Position numbers and translations under genes: made by a program
In this document: in pieces, positions 8,307-16,538 of the stretch
Position numbering within the stretch: the stretch's first letter is position 1
Layout: each line of letters starts with the position of its first letter
Notes under the pieces: generated by a model
The model's database searches: none
Told to the model about the DNA's origin: nothing
The model's input: the letters and a program-made list of their open reading frames with translations, nothing else
Assembly: GCA_025360045.1 (NCBI GenBank)
Contig: JANYCY010000070.1
Span: 1-64,000, forward strand
DNA length: 64,000 nt
Source of the DNA: Janthinobacterium sp.
Lineage (GTDB): Bacteria; Pseudomonadota; Gammaproteobacteria; Burkholderiales; Chitinibacteraceae
Direction of reading: 5' to 3'

Positions 8307-8578
8307 CTCAGAAAGTGGTACTCAAGCATATTCGTACGCTCAACGATGCTTACCAGCAATTGGCTGAGCAATTGGATTTTTCTAGTGATTTTATTAACAA
8401 TCTTGACGCGCTTTATGATGAACTCAGCGCTAATTTAGAAGGGCCAATTCAGATTACTTGGCAAGACAGCACCGAGGCAAAAACGGCATTAGGCAAAGAT
8501 GATTATGCCGCCTTACTTGCGGTATTTAATGATGCCATTGCTGATCGAGATGATTTAAGCCTGATTCTCAAGCCCTAA
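8297..8578 (+). CDS. Barstar family ribonuclease inhibitor
   Basis: 93 residues, no signal peptide, hence cytoplasmic. FINNLDALYDELSANLEGP matches the barstar binding helix; Asp37 and Asp41 correspond to barstar Asp35 and Asp39, which plug the barnase active site. The C-terminal DDLSLILKP resembles barstar's last strand. It overlaps the RNase gene by 10 bp in another frame, so the two are made together and the inhibitor protects the producing cell. A hairpin follows at 8637-8670. Confidence 0.92.
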   Translation: MSITQKVVLKHIRTLNDAYQQLAEQLDFSSDFINNLDALYDELSANLEGPIQITWQDSTEAKTALGKDDYAALLAVFNDAIADRDDLSLILKP

Positions 8579-8636
8579 GTATTGCACCGCAGCAAAAACA
8601 AGCTTGGATCATGGCTTGCGCTTTCCTATACTCAGG

Positions 8637-8687
8637 CGATGACAGAGCCAGCTCAAGGGCTCTGCCATCGTCACGCGTCATTTTTTT
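8637..8687 (+). terminator. Probable terminator after the barnase-barstar pair
   Basis: Arms GATGACAGAGCC (8638-8649) and GGCTCTGCCATC (8658-8669) pair at 11 of 12 positions around an 8-nt loop. A run of seven T follows at 8681-8687, 11 nt beyond the stem, so the spacing is looser than ideal. Confidence 0.55.
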
Positions 8688-8709
8688 GCTGCAGCACCAA
8701 GGGGGCAAT

Positions 8710-9423
8710 ATGGATTTTGAATATCAAAACTATCCAAAGAAAATAAATATCGGCTGTGGTTATGATTTAAAAAATGGCTTTTTAAATATTGATTTAAATG
8801 AATATCATCAGCCTGATTTGGTGGCCAACTGCACCCACCTTAAATGTCTACCCTCAGCTTATTACGAATATATTCTTGCCAACGATATACTCGAGCATAT
8901 TCCCCGACTAAAAACCAGCACCACCTTAAGAGAATGGAATCGGCTTTTAACTCAAGGTGGCATACTGGAATTGCAAATACCCAATGTCATTGGCTTATTA
9001 AATTTATTAAAAAAACCAGAAAATCAAACCCTCGCCAAGCATGAAGAACTACTTCGCTGCCTATTTGGCACACAATGTTATAACGGTGACTTTCATTTTA
9101 TTGGCTTTACCGAAATCACCATCAAAAGCGCCTTGCTTGAAGCAGGCTTTGCGATTAAAAGCTTAGATTCCGTTGATAATTGGCTATTTAACGTTAAAGC
9201 AATCAAAACAAGTGTGCCCTTACACGATGGGCTAATTGATATCGAAGACGATGATGCTTTTCTATTTGCGGCCTTTATGCAATTACTCAAACGAAAGCCA
9301 GATAGCGGCGGCATGGATCACTACAAAGCGCAATTAAGCAAGGGAATGGAAAGAGAAGCCATTGTAGAAAACATCAAGGGCAGTCAGGAATACCTAACGA
9401 TTCAGCAAAATAAATCTTTTTAA
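8710..9423 (+). CDS. SAM-dependent methyltransferase with C-terminal DUF4214 domain
   Basis: 237 residues from the ATG at 8710, which has a purine-rich AAGGGGGC just upstream; the longer frame from 8611 runs through the preceding hairpin and is unlikely. The N-terminal part is a class I methyltransferase: INIGCGYDLKNGFLNIDL is the SAM-binding loop and LANDILEHIPRLKT the following motif. This pattern occurs in glycan or surface-polymer methyltransferases. From about residue 170, DDAFLFAAFMQLLKRKPDSG and the following YKAQLSKGMEREAIVENI match DUF4214, a domain often found in secreted or glycosylation-linked proteins. The partner and substrate are unknown. It is a single gene closed by a terminator. 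Confidence 0.75.
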   Translation: MDFEYQNYPKKINIGCGYDLKNGFLNIDLNEYHQPDLVANCTHLKCLPSAYYEYILANDILEHIPRLKTSTTLREWNRLLTQGGILELQIPNVIGLLNLLKKPENQTLAKHEELLRCLFGTQCYNGDFHFIGFTEITIKSALLEAGFAIKSLDSVDNWLFNVKAIKTSVPLHDGLIDIEDDDAFLFAAFMQLLKRKPDSGGMDHYKAQLSKGMEREAIVENIKGSQEYLTIQQNKSF

Positions 9424-9441
9424 GCGCCATCGCTCACATGC

Positions 9442-9473
9442 AAAAAATGCCGCCATTTATAGGCGGCATTTTT
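9442..9473. terminator. Bidirectional terminator between the methyltransferase gene and tamB
   Basis: AAAAATGCCGCC and GGCGGCATTTTT form a 12-bp stem with a 7-nt loop. The A run on one side and T run on the other let it stop both convergent genes. Confidence 0.92.
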
Positions 9474-9477
9474 AGGC

Positions 9478-12400
9478 TTAATCAAAAGCAAAGGTGTAGT
9501 ACGCATCCCCCGTGGTTTCATCCGTGCCAATGCGAGACACCAAGGACCATCCCTTAGACAGCTGCCAAGTAAACTTTACCGCATCACGCAAGCCATTGAT
9601 GCTCTTTTCGAGTGAAACTCGGACATTTTTACCTAGCTGCTTACCAACCGAAACCACTTGAGTCGAGGTGCCGTCTTTCTCTTTTTGGCTACTAAAACCG
9701 ACATCGTCCAAGCCTACTTTACCCAAAACCCCTTCGGTAAAGCCTGGGCTACCATCATCCGAGCTCAGTAGTGCATTGGCCACTTGCAGCATCAAGGCAC
9801 TATCTGATTTTTCCATGCTGTCAGAGCCATGCCCAAATAAGAGCCAGCTGAGCTTCTCACTATCGGGCACACCAGGCTCAGAATACAACAGCACCTTAGG
9901 CCGTAATACAGTGCCTGAGACTTGCACTCCGGCCTCTACCTGCTGGCCTCGACGCATGGCTAAAATATCTAAGCTTGGATTATCAATCGGTCCTTGAAAA
10001 GCTAAAACACCGCGCTCAATATCCAGCTTTTGCCCATAAGCACTATAAGTGCTACGCTGATTACCCGTGTTTTCTGCCACTTGCACCACGCCATGTGCGG
10101 TAGGCGATTGGTTTGCCTGAGTGCGCAAACGCAGCAGCCCCATCAAGCGAGCATCCAGGCCATAGGCTCTAAAGCGAAAGTTATTACCTAGGTCAATATC
10201 CATTTGCAAGCTCAGCTTAGGCCCAGCTTCCGCAGCTACTTTTTCTCGGCCCTTAACCACCACATCATCGGATAAGCGCGGCACATCGTTCGATTGAAAA
10301 CGAATATCGCCTTCATCGGCCTTGAGCTGCCCACTGACACTCAATGCCTTATCTTTAAGTGTGATCTTGCCCTGCCCTGACATCACCACAAGCATATCGG
10401 CCTTGCTGATTAAAGTCAGCTTATTCGCCGTGACTTGAGCACTGGCACTGGGGCTAGGGCCAGCCAAATCAAATGTTCCCTTCGCATCCAAAGTGCCCTG
10501 CCCACCTTTAAACTGGAACTGCTGCAAATTAATCAGCCGCTTATCCAAGCTCATCCTGACCTTGCCTTCTTGCAAGGCCAAGCCGGTAGCAGCATCTCGC
10601 ACCTCTAAGCCATCGCCATACACAAAGCCAGTCCAATTATTCTCTTTTAACAAGCCAGAGTGGCGAACTTCAAAGCGCCCATTGCCTGCCAGCGTTAAAT
10701 CTGGCCCAAGCAAGGGGCCCAACATCGCCAACTTTGGCAAATCACCTTTAACAAAGACATCCACCGGCGCGTGTTCGGCCAAACACCAATTAATGGCATC
10801 CCACAAGCCGCTACCGTTGGCTTGCATCTGCCCAAAGCGCCCCGAACTGAGATTGCCAGCAAAATCCAGCGCGGATTGTTTGGCATTGATTTGCAACTTC
10901 AAATCTTGCAAATCAAATTTTTGCGCCGCTGAGTTTTGCGTCACATATTTCAAATCACCCGATTGCCGATGGATTTCTACCTGCCCATCCAAAACACCCG
11001 CCGATTTCAGTGCCCAGCGTCCACCTAACATCAAATTACCGCTTAGCTCTTTTTGCCCCAGTAAGGGCAGCCATTGGCCTACAGATAGCTGTTCTAATTC
11101 GCCAGCCGTATCTAAATGGCCGTCTTGCCACACGAGCCGCTGAATATGCAAGCGCGTGTCGCCCATCAGCAAACGGGCATCGCCCATACGCAGTAAATCA
11201 GCCCCCACCTCTAAAGGGGTCGCTGCGGCCAAATTCAGCGCCACGGGCTGATTCACCTGTAAACCCAGCACATTGCCATGCCAAACCCATTGCTCGTTTA
11301 AGCCACCCTCAAGGCGTGATGACACATCAATCAAGCGCTCATCTTGCTTGCCCTTAAGCTGCAAGCTGGCACTATGCTTGGCACGACTACCATCAACCTT
11401 AAAGTTGAGGTTTTGTATCTGCACCCCAGCGGCTTTGGCATCATTAACATCTGCGCGGATGTGCATGGGGCCTTTTAAATCAGACTGCAATTCGGCTTCT
11501 AAAACGGCTTGATTCACCGACACCCCAAACGGCGTTTTCAAGCCTGCTACTGCCAACTGCGTCGCAATTTGCGGGCTGAGCATGGCACCTTTTAATTGCG
11601 CATCACCGCTCATTTTTCCCGCAAAGCTAGGGCCAAATTGTTGAAGCTGCGGCAAGCTAATTTTAAGTTTTAAAACATCATTAACAAGCCCCAAAGCACC
11701 CTGAGCATCAATGCGATTAGCACCCAGCGCCAACCATAAATCAGCATTAGAAACACGGGTTTCTTCTACATTAAGCTGGCCCTTACCACTGAGCACTTCA
11801 CCGTTAAAACGGCTATCGCTCAGGCTGTAATCCACACTGGCTTTAAATGCCGGCTGTAAAGCCCCTGCTACTTTAAACTGCCCAGTCAGCGAGCCTTTAG
11901 GGCTAGCTACAAATTCAGCAGGATTAAGCCCTGCAAATTCACCTACCAATTTAAAATCATGTTTAGCCACGCCCTTTGCATCCAGCAGACCCAATTCCCC
12001 CTGCAAAGACACACGGCTATTTGCCCGAGATAATCGAGCCTGGCGCAGAGCAATACGGCGCTCATGCTTAGGATTTAACCAACCCATATCTAGATCGAGC
12101 GATACATTGCGCTGCGCATCGGCTAATTTAGCCAAGACATCAGGCGCTAACCACGGGCCTTTCAGCGCAATCGTTCCACCTAGAGATGCAGGTGGCTGGC
12201 GGGCGAATAATTTCGCGGGGTCAATCTTAGCCAAATCGAGTTGTAATTTAAGCTGGCCTTTATCTAACTTACCCGCGCCTTTAATCTGCCCCTGCCCGAG
12301 CAAATCAAGCGACATCGATTGCAGCGTCACCGCTTCTTTTAAATAAGCCAATTTGCTACTGATTTGCGTAAATGGCAGCCCGCCCTGATCCACCGTTAAG

Positions 12401-13365
12401 GGCATAGCATTATGGATTTCTAACGAGCCACTGGCGGCATTTTCCCCAAGCGGGATCACTGACAAAGACACATCCAGCAGCGCCTTAGGCAAGCTGGGCA
12501 TCAGCACAGCAGGATTAAGCTGCTGCAGTTTGATTTGGCCCTCATTAAGCAATTGGTAGGTGTAGGGCGCAAATACGTCGAGCCTTGCATTGATCATGGC
12601 CTTGAGCTGATTGCTTTTAATATCGCCGTTTAATTGCAATTTTCGCAACTCACCATCGAGCTTAATTTGTGATTGCAAAGGTTGATTCTCAACCTTACCC
12701 GACAAGGCGAGCTGACCAGACGTCACAAAGGGCTGCGTCCCTACAAGCGCTAGATGGCCTTTTAAATTGGCGTCCACCTGCGGCAATTTCAGCCTTAGCT
12801 GATCCAAAGTAAGCTGATGAAAGCGACCATTACTCGCCAATTTAAAGCGAATTGCATCAATATCGGGTGAGTCCTTGATACTCAGACGAGCAATCTGAGC
12901 ACGATCGATATGCAGGCCAATCGGCAAAGTAATACTCGTTGGCGGAGGCGATGGCGCTTTATCCGGAGGACTGGGTTTAATGTCGATTTCTAAATGCCCA
13001 ATGCTTAATTCCTCGAACGACAAATCCCTTGCCAAAAGGCTGTACGGACTCCATGCGAGACTTACTTTATCGATAGCTATTTTGATATCGGCGGTATTGA
13101 CGACCAGACCACGCAGGGCGAAGTCCGACCATAAAGAGCCGTCAATCGCGTGCAGCTTTGCTACGCCACTGTGGTTGACTTGCTTCACCAACCAGTCTCG
13201 CCCCATTTGTGAATCAAAAAAGGCCAGTGCACTCGTCAGCAATAAAATAGGAATAACTAATAAAAGCAGCAGCCCGCCAATCCAGCGGCGAAGTCGTGAG
13301 TATTTTGGCTTTGCAGCAGGCTCAGCCGCTGGCGTATCAGGCGTAGTAGGTGGATTTGTTTGCAT
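9478..13365 (-). CDS. tamB: TamB, inner-membrane component of the translocation and assembly module
   Basis: 1295 residues, the usual TamB size. It has a short cytoplasmic N-terminus, one membrane anchor (WIGGLLLLLVIPILLLTSAL, about residues 28-47), then a very long repetitive beta-rich region, which in the family forms a periplasm-spanning groove. The C-terminus is the conserved DUF490 domain, including YGQKLDIERGVLAFQGPIDN and the final VSRIGTDETTGDAYYTFAFD. TamB works with TamA in outer-membrane protein assembly and, as an AsmA-like protein, in lipid transport between membranes. It starts one base after the tamA stop, so the two are an operon. Confidence 0.95.
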   Translation of the reverse strand: MQTNPPTTPDTPAAEPAAKPKYSRLRRWIGGLLLLLVIPILLLTSALAFFDSQMGRDWLVKQVNHSGVAKLHAIDGSLWSDFALRGLVVNTADIKIAIDKVSLAWSPYSLLARDLSFEELSIGHLEIDIKPSPPDKAPSPPPTSITLPIGLHIDRAQIARLSIKDSPDIDAIRFKLASNGRFHQLTLDQLRLKLPQVDANLKGHLALVGTQPFVTSGQLALSGKVENQPLQSQIKLDGELRKLQLNGDIKSNQLKAMINARLDVFAPYTYQLLNEGQIKLQQLNPAVLMPSLPKALLDVSLSVIPLGENAASGSLEIHNAMPLTVDQGGLPFTQISSKLAYLKEAVTLQSMSLDLLGQGQIKGAGKLDKGQLKLQLDLAKIDPAKLFARQPPASLGGTIALKGPWLAPDVLAKLADAQRNVSLDLDMGWLNPKHERRIALRQARLSRANSRVSLQGELGLLDAKGVAKHDFKLVGEFAGLNPAEFVASPKGSLTGQFKVAGALQPAFKASVDYSLSDSRFNGEVLSGKGQLNVEETRVSNADLWLALGANRIDAQGALGLVNDVLKLKISLPQLQQFGPSFAGKMSGDAQLKGAMLSPQIATQLAVAGLKTPFGVSVNQAVLEAELQSDLKGPMHIRADVNDAKAAGVQIQNLNFKVDGSRAKHSASLQLKGKQDERLIDVSSRLEGGLNEQWVWHGNVLGLQVNQPVALNLAAATPLEVGADLLRMGDARLLMGDTRLHIQRLVWQDGHLDTAGELEQLSVGQWLPLLGQKELSGNLMLGGRWALKSAGVLDGQVEIHRQSGDLKYVTQNSAAQKFDLQDLKLQINAKQSALDFAGNLSSGRFGQMQANGSGLWDAINWCLAEHAPVDVFVKGDLPKLAMLGPLLGPDLTLAGNGRFEVRHSGLLKENNWTGFVYGDGLEVRDAATGLALQEGKVRMSLDKRLINLQQFQFKGGQGTLDAKGTFDLAGPSPSASAQVTANKLTLISKADMLVVMSGQGKITLKDKALSVSGQLKADEGDIRFQSNDVPRLSDDVVVKGREKVAAEAGPKLSLQMDIDLGNNFRFRAYGLDARLMGLLRLRTQANQSPTAHGVVQVAENTGNQRSTYSAYGQKLDIERGVLAFQGPIDNPSLDILAMRRGQQVEAGVQVSGTVLRPKVLLYSEPGVPDSEKLSWLLFGHGSDSMEKSDSALMLQVANALLSSDDGSPGFTEGVLGKVGLDDVGFSSQKEKDGTSTQVVSVGKQLGKNVRVSLEKSINGLRDAVKFTWQLSKGWSLVSRIGTDETTGDAYYTFAFD

Positions 13366-13366
13366 T

Positions 13367-15139
13367 TTAGAATGTCACTCCCATGGAAAAATGCACACGG
13401 AATTGATTCTCTTCAACACCTCTTGCCACATCTAATCCGATAACTCCAACAGGGCTTACCCAGCGCGTACCCACACCTACCCCAGTTGAACCCCGCCAAT
13501 CCTTCCACTGATCACCAACGCCGCCGTGATCAACAAACACAGCGCCCAGCCAATCTTTATACACAGGCGTCTGAAACTCTAAGGAGCTCACCGCCATTAC
13601 TCGACCAGGAATGGTCGATCCACCGACACTCAAGCCCAAGCTTTGATAATCGTAACCCCGCACCGAGGACGAGCCACCGGTTCGAAACAACCAATCCGTC
13701 GGCACACGCAAGGGGTCTTTCGTGAAGGTGTCACCCAGCTCTAAACGAGCCACCACCACACTTTTCTCTCCAACAGGCCAAAACTGCACACCGCGCCCAT
13801 AAAGGCGCACAAAGCTTTCATCCGACAACAGCCCTTTAAGTGCCCCACCGCCCTCTACGGTAATCACATTGCCTGAACGAGGATTGCGGATGCGATCGAC
13901 ATCGCGGCGCACCCATTGATATTTGGCGGTTAAGGACTGCGGATCAAACACCGTGCCATCATTGAGCGCGCGTCGCTCCATTTGGTATTCAATCGCCATT
14001 AATCGATCAATGTATTTCTCGGTACTACTGCGGGACACACCCGCTTTCCATGTACTGGTATCTAAGCCCTGAATATTTTCATTCACATAGCTGGCATAAA
14101 CTCGGTGCTCATAGCCCGAAGCAAAGCGAGGAAAGGTAATCCCTGCGCTAACGGCCTGCTCTTTTTGCTGTAGGCGCAGGCCGGTATCGAGCACCCAAGC
14201 CCTATCCATTAAATTAAGATAGCGATAATCAAAAGAGCCGCGCATACCGGTATTGGTGCTAAAGCCCAACCCCGTACTGATTTTGCTTAATGGTGCTTCT
14301 TGCACGGTGACTTTCACAGGCGCAATAAAAGGGGGATCGGCCGGCAAATCGACATCGACTAAAACCAAAGAAAAATGAGGTAAATTCTGTAAATCAGTTT
14401 GTAAATCTAATAAATCATTCCGACGATATTCAGCGCCCTCACGAAACTGCACATTATTGAGGATCAATTTTTCAGGGTAGCGCGATAAGCCAGTAATACT
14501 AAGCGGACCATAAAAATAGGCAGGCCCGCTATCCACATCCACCGTCAAATCAACCGTGTGGGCTTCAGGATTAACATTGGCTTCGGCATGCACTAATTTA
14601 GCTGCCGGATAACGGCGATTAAGTAATGTATTTACCGCGCCACGCTTCGCACTATCCCAAGCACTTTGGCGAAACACGCTACCTTTAGGCAAGGGCCACG
14701 TTTGCTCTTGGCGCTCTTCTAAACGCTTCATTCGCACTTCATCTGGAACAATATCGCCAAGGTAATTTACATCCACACTGCGAACCAAAGTCGGCTGTCC
14801 CGCATCCACTTTTAAAGAAACAAGGGCGGGGACAGTGGATTCATCGAGCTTGATTTTTACCGTGGGCGAAAAATACCCCTCAGTCGATAACAAACTGCTC
14901 ACCGCTTCAGGCGCATTATCCATCAGCCTGCCAAGCTGCTCTTTCGTCATCCTTTTCTCAGTTTCCATGCGCGACAAATCCAGATGCTTATCGAGAAGAT
15001 CGAATAAATCATCGAGCGCATCAATCTCTAAAACATAGGGAAAATAGGCGTTTTGCTCTACATCAATAGCAGGCAGCTCATCAGCAAGAGCCAGCACAGG
15101 GAGTGCCAAAACAAAGACGAAAAATGACCGAACAATCAT
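13367..15139 (-). CDS. tamA: TamA, outer-membrane BamA-family barrel protein
   Basis: 590 residues from the ATG at 15139. The start is uncertain; a TTG at 15163 would add eight residues, and neither has a good ribosome site. The signal peptide is FFVFVLALPVLALA, followed by POTRA domains to about residue 270 and a 16-strand-type surface-antigen barrel. The barrel has the conserved RGYDYQSLG segment and ends with an aromatic residue (FSMGVTF), the outer-membrane insertion signal. This is TamA rather than BamA because of its size and the adjacent tamB. Confidence 0.93.
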   Translation of the reverse strand: MIVRSFFVFVLALPVLALADELPAIDVEQNAYFPYVLEIDALDDLFDLLDKHLDLSRMETEKRMTKEQLGRLMDNAPEAVSSLLSTEGYFSPTVKIKLDESTVPALVSLKVDAGQPTLVRSVDVNYLGDIVPDEVRMKRLEERQEQTWPLPKGSVFRQSAWDSAKRGAVNTLLNRRYPAAKLVHAEANVNPEAHTVDLTVDVDSGPAYFYGPLSITGLSRYPEKLILNNVQFREGAEYRRNDLLDLQTDLQNLPHFSLVLVDVDLPADPPFIAPVKVTVQEAPLSKISTGLGFSTNTGMRGSFDYRYLNLMDRAWVLDTGLRLQQKEQAVSAGITFPRFASGYEHRVYASYVNENIQGLDTSTWKAGVSRSSTEKYIDRLMAIEYQMERRALNDGTVFDPQSLTAKYQWVRRDVDRIRNPRSGNVITVEGGGALKGLLSDESFVRLYGRGVQFWPVGEKSVVVARLELGDTFTKDPLRVPTDWLFRTGGSSSVRGYDYQSLGLSVGGSTIPGRVMAVSSLEFQTPVYKDWLGAVFVDHGGVGDQWKDWRGSTGVGVGTRWVSPVGVIGLDVARGVEENQFRVHFSMGVTF

Positions 15140-15197
15140 GAGGAGGATTTTAATAAGAGACAAGGCCGCTACTTTACCGCATGGCGCTTAGACAGAC

Positions 15198-15251
15198 AAA
15201 AAAGAACCCGGTCTATGCACGCATCGAAAGACGCAGAACACAGAGCCGGGT
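15198..15251 (-). terminator. Intrinsic terminator downstream of the 28-residue ORF
   Basis: On the minus strand, ACCCGG (from 15251) pairs with CCGGGT (to 15206) around a loop with a partial inner stem, and a TTCTTTTTT tail follows directly. It separates the small unit at 15.35-15.5 kb from tamA. Confidence 0.65.
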
Positions 15252-15344
15252 AACAAAGAAGACCAGATGAAGAGTCAAAACATACTACACACACAACAAC
15301 TTACCACTACCACACTTACCAACAACTACAACAAAACCGCTAGA

Positions 15345-15431
15345 TCAACGAGTAGCGATAAAACCTTGGGACTTCAACAATAGGTTTTGGGCAGACTCGA
15401 TGTTCTTAAAAATAATTTGCAAGGTACGCAT
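15345..15431 (-). CDS. Putative 28-residue small protein in its own transcription unit
   Basis: I do not recognise this peptide. The ORF begins MRTLQIIFKNIESAQN and ends KSQGFIATR: a hydrophobic start, then a probable amphipathic helix. Support comes from its surroundings. AAGGAG lies six bases before the ATG, a sigma-70-like promoter sits at 15489-15517, and an intrinsic terminator lies at 15198-15251, all on the minus strand. The stretch between the stop codon and terminator is unusual, almost only G and T on the coding strand (15265-15345), so the transcript could also be a small RNA with a short ORF. No homology can be claimed. Confidence 0.4.
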   Translation of the reverse strand: MRTLQIIFKNIESAQNLLLKSQGFIATR

Positions 15432-15488
15432 TTGCAGCTCCTTAAAGTGCTTGGGGCAGAAATCTGTTCCCAATCAAGCAATGACGCT

Positions 15489-15517
15489 ACTTTAACAAGA
15501 CTACAGAGCGAATGCAA
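15489..15517 (-). promoter_or_regulatory. Candidate sigma-70 promoter for the 28-residue ORF
   Basis: Read on the minus strand: TTGCAT (15517-15512), a 17-nt spacer, then TAAAGT (15494-15489). Each hexamer matches the consensus at 4 of 6. The expected start of transcription is near 15482, about 50 nt before the ORF. Confidence 0.4.
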
Positions 15518-15807
15518 GTATTTTTGTAGTAAAACTACCTATATACTCACACAAATATCGAGTTACAACTACATTAACAGCAAGATTAATGAACATATAC
15601 AACAACATACGATGTAATAAAATAGATTATAGACAATATTTATATGTAATTTAACTACATAAAAATATGACGACAATCCAAACTCTGTTTTGCGAGCATC
15701 AAACCAAAAAAATTGACTAGGCGCGAATGAGCGCTAGCCCAGACTACAGCCATACACAGAAGGAAAAATAGAAGGGTTGGCAGCAGGGACGCCGCTCATA
15801 TCAAACA
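15518..15807. other. Gene-free AT-rich stretch
   Basis: About 290 bp of AT-rich sequence with stops in all frames. A plus-strand frame at 15387-15617 crosses into it but has no ribosome site and overlaps the small minus-strand unit. I see no promoter or repeat here that I would defend. Confidence 0.5.
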
Positions 15808-15863
15808 AAATGGAGGCACTACACAGTGGCGGCAGCGCGCGCCTCTGTGTAGTGCCTCCATTT
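15808..15863 (-). terminator. Long perfect hairpin after the CHI-like gene, probable terminator
   Basis: The 19-nt arms 15808-15826 and 15845-15863 (inner sequence GGAGGCACTACACAG / CTGTGTAGTGCCTCC) are exactly complementary around an 18-nt GC-rich loop. On the minus strand the stem ends in CCATTTTGTTTG, a T-rich tail. It lies 40 bp past the stop of the CHI-like gene. The stem is much longer than normal terminators here and may derive from a repeat. Confidence 0.65.
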
Positions 15864-15902
15864 ACATGCAGAATTAATTCAGCTCAAGCAGTGTGATGTA
15901 AA

Positions 15903-16466
15903 TCACTTACCTAGCAAAGCCGCCTTCAATGAATCGTTCACCGGCGCTTTTCCTAGCCAGATCGACAACATGGCCGCCGCAAAATCATCGCCAGCAATCG
16001 TCGCATAGGTTTTGCCACGCACCGTAACGCGTGTACCTTGGCCAGGCATAAAGTCGAGCACAATCACATCCCCCTTAGCCGCAGTCTTTACCTGCTTGAA
16101 GATTTGCTCTAACTCAGCAATTTTAGGCGCTAAGGCGGTCAGTGTGGCTTCGCTTTGATTGGCCTTTAAGCCATCCACGAAACCTTCATGCATGGTTGCA
16201 GCCGAAACTTCACGCAGCATGCGCAGCTCCATACGGCGTGGCACAGGCGAACTCACCACGGCACTGGCATCCTGGCTTTTTACCGGCAGGTAAAGTGCAG
16301 CCAGATACACATCAAAGAATACTTTTTTACGCACCCCTGCACCGTTGAGTGCCAAAGACTGGCTGGACAACTCAGCGCGATCAGCTAAATTCACCCCAGC
16401 CACTTCCAGCGCCATACTGCTTTGTGCTGCCAGCACAAAGGAAGCACCTATCAGTAATTTTTTCAT
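15903..16466 (-). CDS. Chalcone isomerase-like periplasmic protein
   Basis: 187 residues from the ATG at 16466, which has AAGGAA eight bases upstream; the ORF extends further upstream but through the preceding terminator. The signal peptide is MKKLLIGASFVLAAQSSMA. The body matches the chalcone isomerase-like superfamily: GVRKKVFFDVYLAALYLP, MRMLREVSAATMHEGFVDGL and IAGDDFAAAMLSIWLGKAPVN. Bacterial members are not flavonoid enzymes; related folds bind fatty acids, which would suit its place beside beta-oxidation genes. That link is inference. It lies behind the thiolase terminator, so it may have its own promoter or be made by read-through. Confidence 0.8.
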   Translation of the reverse strand: MKKLLIGASFVLAAQSSMALEVAGVNLADRAELSSQSLALNGAGVRKKVFFDVYLAALYLPVKSQDASAVVSSPVPRRMELRMLREVSAATMHEGFVDGLKANQSEATLTALAPKIAELEQIFKQVKTAAKGDVIVLDFMPGQGTRVTVRGKTYATIAGDDFAAAMLSIWLGKAPVNDSLKAALLGK

Positions 16467-16481
16467 TTTTTCATTTCCTTG

Positions 16482-16511
16482 AAAAAAAACCCACGGATTT
16501 GAATCCGTGGG
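16482..16511 (-). terminator. Intrinsic terminator after the thiolase gene
   Basis: CCCACGGATT (16490-16499) and AATCCGTGGG (16502-16511) are perfectly complementary with a 2-nt gap, giving a stem of about nine pairs and a tight loop. The A run 16482-16489 gives an eight-T tail on the minus strand. Confidence 0.9.
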
Positions 16512-16538
16512 CAAAAGCCTTGATCTGTGAATAAAGCC

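Noticed and set aside
10493-11143. 216-residue plus-strand frame in tamB
   Set aside because: Antisense shadow of the long repetitive tamB frame; Cys/Ser/Pro-rich translation typical of a shadow.
15387-15617. 76-residue plus-strand frame
   Set aside because: No ribosome site and AT-rich biased translation; the opposite strand has a better supported 28-codon ORF with signals.
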